Below are positions 5,716 to 8,346 of a stretch of 8,346 bases of DNA, piece after piece. Each line of letters starts with the position of its first letter. The stretch's first letter is position 1. The stretch lies in NCBI GenBank assembly GCA_024278555.1, contig JAJRSX010000136.1:1-8346 (forward strand). The letters are read 5' to 3'. The translations under genes were made by a program, and so were the position numbers. Source of the stretch: a bacterium (GTDB lineage: Bacteria; CG2-30-53-67; CG2-30-70-394). The notes under the pieces are model-generated. The model was given only the letters and a program-made list of their open reading frames with translations, did no database searches and had not been told where the DNA came from.

Positions 5716-6051
5716 ATGAAGATTGAGGCCACCCTCCACGATGACAACTTCCACGACGCGGTCCTCGAGGCCGCGGGACCGGTGGTGGTGGAGTTCACCG
5801 CCACCTGGTGCTGGCCGTGCCTCCGGTACGAGCCGGTCCTCGCCGCCGCGCACGCCGCCTTCGGCCACGGCATCCGACTGATGCGTATGGACATCGACAA
5901 GAACCGCGTCATCCCGACGCGATACGGGGTGGTCAATGTTCCCACCCTCCTGGTCTTCCACCGCGGCAAGCTGCTCAAGGCGATCGAGGGGATTCGTGAC
6001 CAGGGGTCCCTGGTGGAGACCTTCCGCTCCCTGACGGCGCAGACGGTATAG
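5716..6051 (+). CDS. Thioredoxin-like protein with CWPC active site (111 aa)
   Basis: This is a single-domain thioredoxin-fold protein of standard length (about 105-112 aa), probably a cytoplasmic dithiol-disulfide oxidoreductase. The core reads VVVEFTATWCWPCLRYEPVL, with catalytic cysteines Cys32 and Cys35 in W31-C-W-P-C35. Classical thioredoxin has WCGPC, so the Gly between Cys and Pro is replaced by Trp. The conserved MDIDKN strand (58-63), the cis-proline loop NVPTLLVF (74-81, Pro76) and the FHRGK turn are present. The ends fit a complete domain with no signal peptide or membrane segment. The ATG at 5716 has a weak TAGG-type ribosome site about 6 nt upstream; an upstream in-frame ATG adds non-homologous sequence. 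The residue between the cysteines affects redox potential in this family, so the specificity may be altered. It is followed after 74 nt by ribF. Confidence 0.9.
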   Translation: MKIEATLHDDNFHDAVLEAAGPVVVEFTATWCWPCLRYEPVLAAAHAAFGHGIRLMRMDIDKNRVIPTRYGVVNVPTLLVFHRGKLLKAIEGIRDQGSLVETFRSLTAQTV

Positions 6052-6125
6052 AGTTCGGCGACGACCGACGCCGTCTCCTCCATGAGCCTCATGCCACCGG
6101 AAGGGCTCTCGTTACCTCACGACCC

Positions 6126-7073
6126 ATGAATATCATCCGCGACCTAAGCGAGCTCGATGCACCCCTGCCGTACCCGGTGGTCACCATCGGCAACTACGAC
6201 GGCGTCCACCTGGGCCACCAGGAGATCTTCCGCCGGGTCCGGGCCCGCGCCGACGCGGCGGGCGGCACCGCGGTGGTGATCACCTTCGACCCCCACCCCC
6301 TGAAGCTCGTCGCCCCGGACCGCTGCCCGCCGATCATGGTGACCTGCGAGCAGAAGATGCGCCTCATCGAGGCGCACGGCATCGACCTGGTGGTGTGCCA
6401 GCCCTTCACCAAGGCGTTCGCCGCCCAGCCGCCGCCCTCCTTCGCGCGCGACTACCTCGCCCGGGGGCTCGGCGCCCGCTGGGTGGTGGTGGGGTACGAC
6501 TACAGCTTCGGCCGCGGGCGGGAGGGGACCATCGACTCCCTGCGCGAGCTCGGCCTGGAGAACGGCTTCGACCTGGAGGTGGTGCCGCCGGTGGAGGTGG
6601 AGGGCGAGATCGTCTCCTCCACCCGGGTGCGCCAGCTCATCACCGACGGCCACCTCAGGGAGGCGAACCGCTGCCTCGGCCGCCCCTACTCCATCGCCGG
6701 CGAGGTGATCCACGGCGACCAGCGGGGCCGCACCCTCGGCTTCCCCACCGCCAACATCCGCTCCACCGACGAGCTCCTGCCGGCCCGCGGCGTCTACGCG
6801 ATCCGCGTCGCCTGGCACGGCCGCTTCTTCGACGGCGTCCTCAACCTCGGGGTCAACCCCACCTTCGGCAAGCGCGAGGTGACCATCGAGCCCCACCTCT
6901 TCGACTTCCACGAGGACCTCTACGGCGACACCATCGAGGTCTACTTCATCAAGCGGCTGCGCGACGAGATGCGCTTCCCCTCCGCCGACGCCCTGGTGAA
7001 GCAGATCGAGGTGGACGTGGCCGAGGCGCGGGCGCTGCTCACCGCCTGCCCCGACCCCCTCACCGTCCTGTAG
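6126..7073 (+). CDS. ribF: Bifunctional riboflavin kinase / FMN adenylyltransferase RibF
   Basis: RibF phosphorylates riboflavin to FMN and then adenylylates FMN to FAD in the cytoplasm. The N-terminal nucleotidyltransferase domain (about 15-170) has GNYDGVHLGH (22-31; Tyr where Phe is commoner), TFDPHP (53-58), GYDYSFGRGREG (123-134) and the VSSTRVR signature (163-169). The C-terminal flavokinase domain (about 183-310) has GDQRGRTLGFPTAN (197-210), RGVYAIRV (221-228), NLGVNPTFG (240-248), IEPHLFDF (254-261, with the expected catalytic Glu255) and YGDTIEVYFIKRLRDEMRF (266-284). The length of 315 aa is full. No close Shine-Dalgarno is seen; a GGAAGGG lies about 20 nt upstream. The ATG fits the family N-terminus. 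I found no FMN riboswitch in the upstream region. In many proteobacteria ribF sits beside ileS and lspA; here it lies between a thioredoxin-like gene and larE. Confidence 0.97.
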   Translation: MNIIRDLSELDAPLPYPVVTIGNYDGVHLGHQEIFRRVRARADAAGGTAVVITFDPHPLKLVAPDRCPPIMVTCEQKMRLIEAHGIDLVVCQPFTKAFAAQPPPSFARDYLARGLGARWVVVGYDYSFGRGREGTIDSLRELGLENGFDLEVVPPVEVEGEIVSSTRVRQLITDGHLREANRCLGRPYSIAGEVIHGDQRGRTLGFPTANIRSTDELLPARGVYAIRVAWHGRFFDGVLNLGVNPTFGKREVTIEPHLFDFHEDLYGDTIEVYFIKRLRDEMRFPSADALVKQIEVDVAEARALLTACPDPLTVL

Positions 7074-7129
7074 CGCCCCCCAAGGCGGTAGCCGCAGAGA
7101 GGACACCGCACCGGCGCCGCGTACCCCCG

Positions 7130-7906
7130 ATGGACCGCCTCGCCCCCATCCTCATCGCCCACCAGCCGCTCCTCGTCGCCCTCTCGGGCGGTGTCGACTC
7201 CAGCCTCCTCCTGGCGCTAGCGGCGGAGGTGGTCGGCAAGCAGCAGGTCGCGGCGGCCATCATCGTCTCCGAGGGGGTGACCGGCGAGGAGCTGATTCGC
7301 GCTCGGCGGGTAGCCACACAGATCGGCGTCCGCCTCTACGTCGCCACCGAGCCGCTCCTCGACGACCCCCTCTACACCGCCAACGACGGCGGCCGCTGCT
7401 ACTACTGCCGCACCCACATGTACCGCGCCCTGCGCGACATCGCCCTGGCCAACGCCATCCCGTGGATCGCCGACGGCACCCAGGCCGACGACCAGCCGGG
7501 GGAGCGGCCCGGCTTCATCGCCCGCGAGGAGGCGGGGGTGATCGCCCCCCTGTGGGAGGCCGGCTGGGGCAAGACGCGGATTCGCGCCGAGGCGGCGAAA
7601 CGAGGCCTGATCTCCGCGGACACCCCATCGAACGCCTGCCTCGCCTCGCGCCTCCCCACCGGCACGCCGGTCACCGCGGCGCTCCTCGACCAGGTCGCCC
7701 GCGCCGAGGCCGCCCTGCGCAATGCCGGTCTGCGCCAGGTACGGGTCCGCCACCACGGCACCAAAGCCCGGGTGGAGCTCGGCGCCGACGACCTCGCCAC
7801 CCTCCCTGACGGCCGCCTCTCCGACACCCTGGAGGCGGCGGTCCGTGCGGCCGGGTTCAGCGAGGTCACCGTGGCGCCCTACGGCGGCGACGCCGCCGAC
7901 CGGTGA
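7130..7906 (+). CDS. larE: LarE-type ATP-dependent sulfur transferase (258 aa)
   Basis: LarE adenylates a carboxylate of the pyridinium biscarboxylate mononucleotide made by LarB and replaces it with sulfur. LarC then inserts nickel to give the pincer cofactor of LarA-type lactate racemase and related enzymes. The N-terminal PP-loop is SGGVDSS (19-25). GRCYYCRTHMY (88-98), DGTQADD (115-121), the EEAGVIAPLWEAGWGKTRIR block (133-152) and SNACLASRLPTGTPVT (167-182) follow the family order. Cys170 sits where the sacrificial cysteine of Lactobacillus plantarum LarE lies. Cys90 and Cys93 add a CxxC, a set of three cysteines reminiscent of LarE proteins that bind a [4Fe-4S] cluster and use external sulfur (inference). 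No larA, larB or larC is in the window. The ATG lies 56 nt after ribF; the same frame is open upstream through ribF but reads antisense-like filler there. Length is slightly below the usual 265-280 aa. Confidence 0.87.
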   Translation: MDRLAPILIAHQPLLVALSGGVDSSLLLALAAEVVGKQQVAAAIIVSEGVTGEELIRARRVATQIGVRLYVATEPLLDDPLYTANDGGRCYYCRTHMYRALRDIALANAIPWIADGTQADDQPGERPGFIAREEAGVIAPLWEAGWGKTRIRAEAAKRGLISADTPSNACLASRLPTGTPVTAALLDQVARAEAALRNAGLRQVRVRHHGTKARVELGADDLATLPDGRLSDTLEAAVRAAGFSEVTVAPYGGDAADR

Positions 7907-7913
7907 GGCCTGC

Positions 7914-8159
7914 ATGTCCATCCGCCTGATCGTCATCCTCCTGCTCCTCTGGCTCGCCCGCCAGGCGTGGCGCCGCCTCACCCAGCCGGAGCCGCCCAAG
8001 AAGGTCGCCACCATGGTGGCGTGCGCCACCTGCGGCAGCTACATCGCCGACGACCGCGCCGCCTCCGCCCTCTTCGACGGCAAGCGCCGCCACTTCTGCG
8101 ACACCGCCTGCCTGGAGCGCTACGCCAAGGGCGAGCGGCTCGACGGACCGCAGGGATAG
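7914..8159 (+). CDS. PP0621-type small zinc-ribbon membrane protein (81 aa)
   Basis: This is a small protein with one N-terminal hydrophobic segment (residues 3-17, IRLIVILLLLWLARQ), a basic and Pro-rich linker, and a C-terminal zinc-ribbon-like domain. Four cysteines, C37 and C40 (VACATC) and C62 and C66 (FCDTAC), are placed to bind zinc. The layout matches the PP0621 family of gamma- and betaproteobacterial proteins of unknown function, related to MYM/TRASH-type metal-binding fingers. It starts 7 nt after the larE stop, and its ribosome site GTGAGG overlaps that stop, so it is almost certainly co-transcribed with larE. The role is unknown. Confidence 0.85.
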   Translation: MSIRLIVILLLLWLARQAWRRLTQPEPPKKVATMVACATCGSYIADDRAASALFDGKRRHFCDTACLERYAKGERLDGPQG

Positions 8160-8346
8160 TCGGACGGCGATCGCAGGCTCTCGGAGACCGTGCCGCCCGG
8201 CAGGGAAACAGCCACGGAATCCACGGAAGCACACGGAAGCAGGGATCTCCCGTTGGGTTGAGCGAGCGCCCCGGACCCCACTATTGCTCGAAGCAGGACC
8301 GGCGCCACCCCGTTCCCTTCCCTCCACTACGCTTCTCGCCCCTTCC
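8160..8346. other. Gene-free right end
   Basis: No gene is recognised after the small membrane protein. A hairpin TGCC-GCCC-GGCA at 8191-8202 lies 31 nt past the stop but has no T-run, so it is at best a weak or Rho-assisted end. The CACGGAA repeat follows at 8213-8238. The rest to the edge is pyrimidine-rich with no clear motif. Confidence 0.5.
8212..8239. repeat. CACGGAA short tandem repeat x3
   Basis: CACGGAA occurs at 8213-8219, 8222-8228 and 8232-8238, with spacing of 9 and 10 nt. It resembles the CCACGAAG-AACACGAAG-type intergenic arrays common in some purple sulfur and related gammaproteobacteria (recollection, not checked). No function is assigned. Confidence 0.7.

Noticed and set aside
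6052-6125. FMN riboswitch upstream of ribF
   Set aside because: The 74-nt gap has none of the conserved FMN-riboswitch blocks and is too short for the aptamer.
6395-7129. N-terminal extension of LarE through ribF
   Set aside because: This part is an out-of-frame reading of ribF with Arg/Pro-rich filler. LarE homology begins at the ATG at 7130.

Overview
The window is GC-rich, probably chromosomal DNA, most likely from a gammaproteobacterium. The pointers are a one-piece proteobacterial-type tmRNA, a REP-like hairpin with the GTAGGAGCGGGC head known from Pseudomonas and its relatives, a PP0621-type small zinc-ribbon membrane protein, and short intergenic repeats (GCGGACA, CTGAAAGCT, CACGGAA). 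No ribosomal RNA or other deep marker is present, so the genus is left open.

Left part (1-930): a heptamer tandem array runs in from the left edge. It is followed by a small 4-oxalocrotonate-tautomerase-like gene on the minus strand and, divergently, the complete tmRNA gene ssrA (500-846) with a candidate sigma70 promoter. The tag it encodes reads AEPELALAA, which keeps the C-terminal ALAA degron but has an unusual N-terminal half. The ssrA 3' end faces an AAA_14/DUF4143 ATPase gene on the minus strand. A T-rich/A-rich palindrome plus a GC hairpin between them probably terminates transcription.

Middle part (930-4310): this looks like an accessory or decaying zone. It holds the stand-alone ATPase (453 aa), a gene-free stretch with an AT-rich patch, a minus-strand pseudogene of a helical-repeat-like protein (two opposite frameshifts and one amber codon), another gene-free stretch with a REP-like hairpin, and a 77-bp direct repeat. 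That repeat duplicates, at 72 of 77 positions, the ssrA 5' leader plus the first 20 nt of mature tmRNA. The two copies are 3738 bp apart and bracket ssrA, the ATPase and the pseudogene. This is the most unusual structure in the window.

Right part (4311-8346): this is well-preserved coding DNA. A TPR lipoprotein gene on the minus strand diverges from a plus-strand run of a thioredoxin-like protein with a CWPC active site, RibF (FMN/FAD synthesis), a LarE-type PP-loop sulfur transferase (nickel-pincer cofactor synthesis) and a PP0621-type small membrane protein. The spacing (74, 56 and 7 nt) suggests a loose operon. ribF is not in its common setting beside ileS and lspA. The last ~190 nt contain only a short CACGGAA repeat.

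I see no clear new multi-gene defence or mobile system. The best leads are the duplicated ssrA 5' segment, the divergent tmRNA tag, the thioredoxin and LarE active-site variants, and the multiply broken gene.
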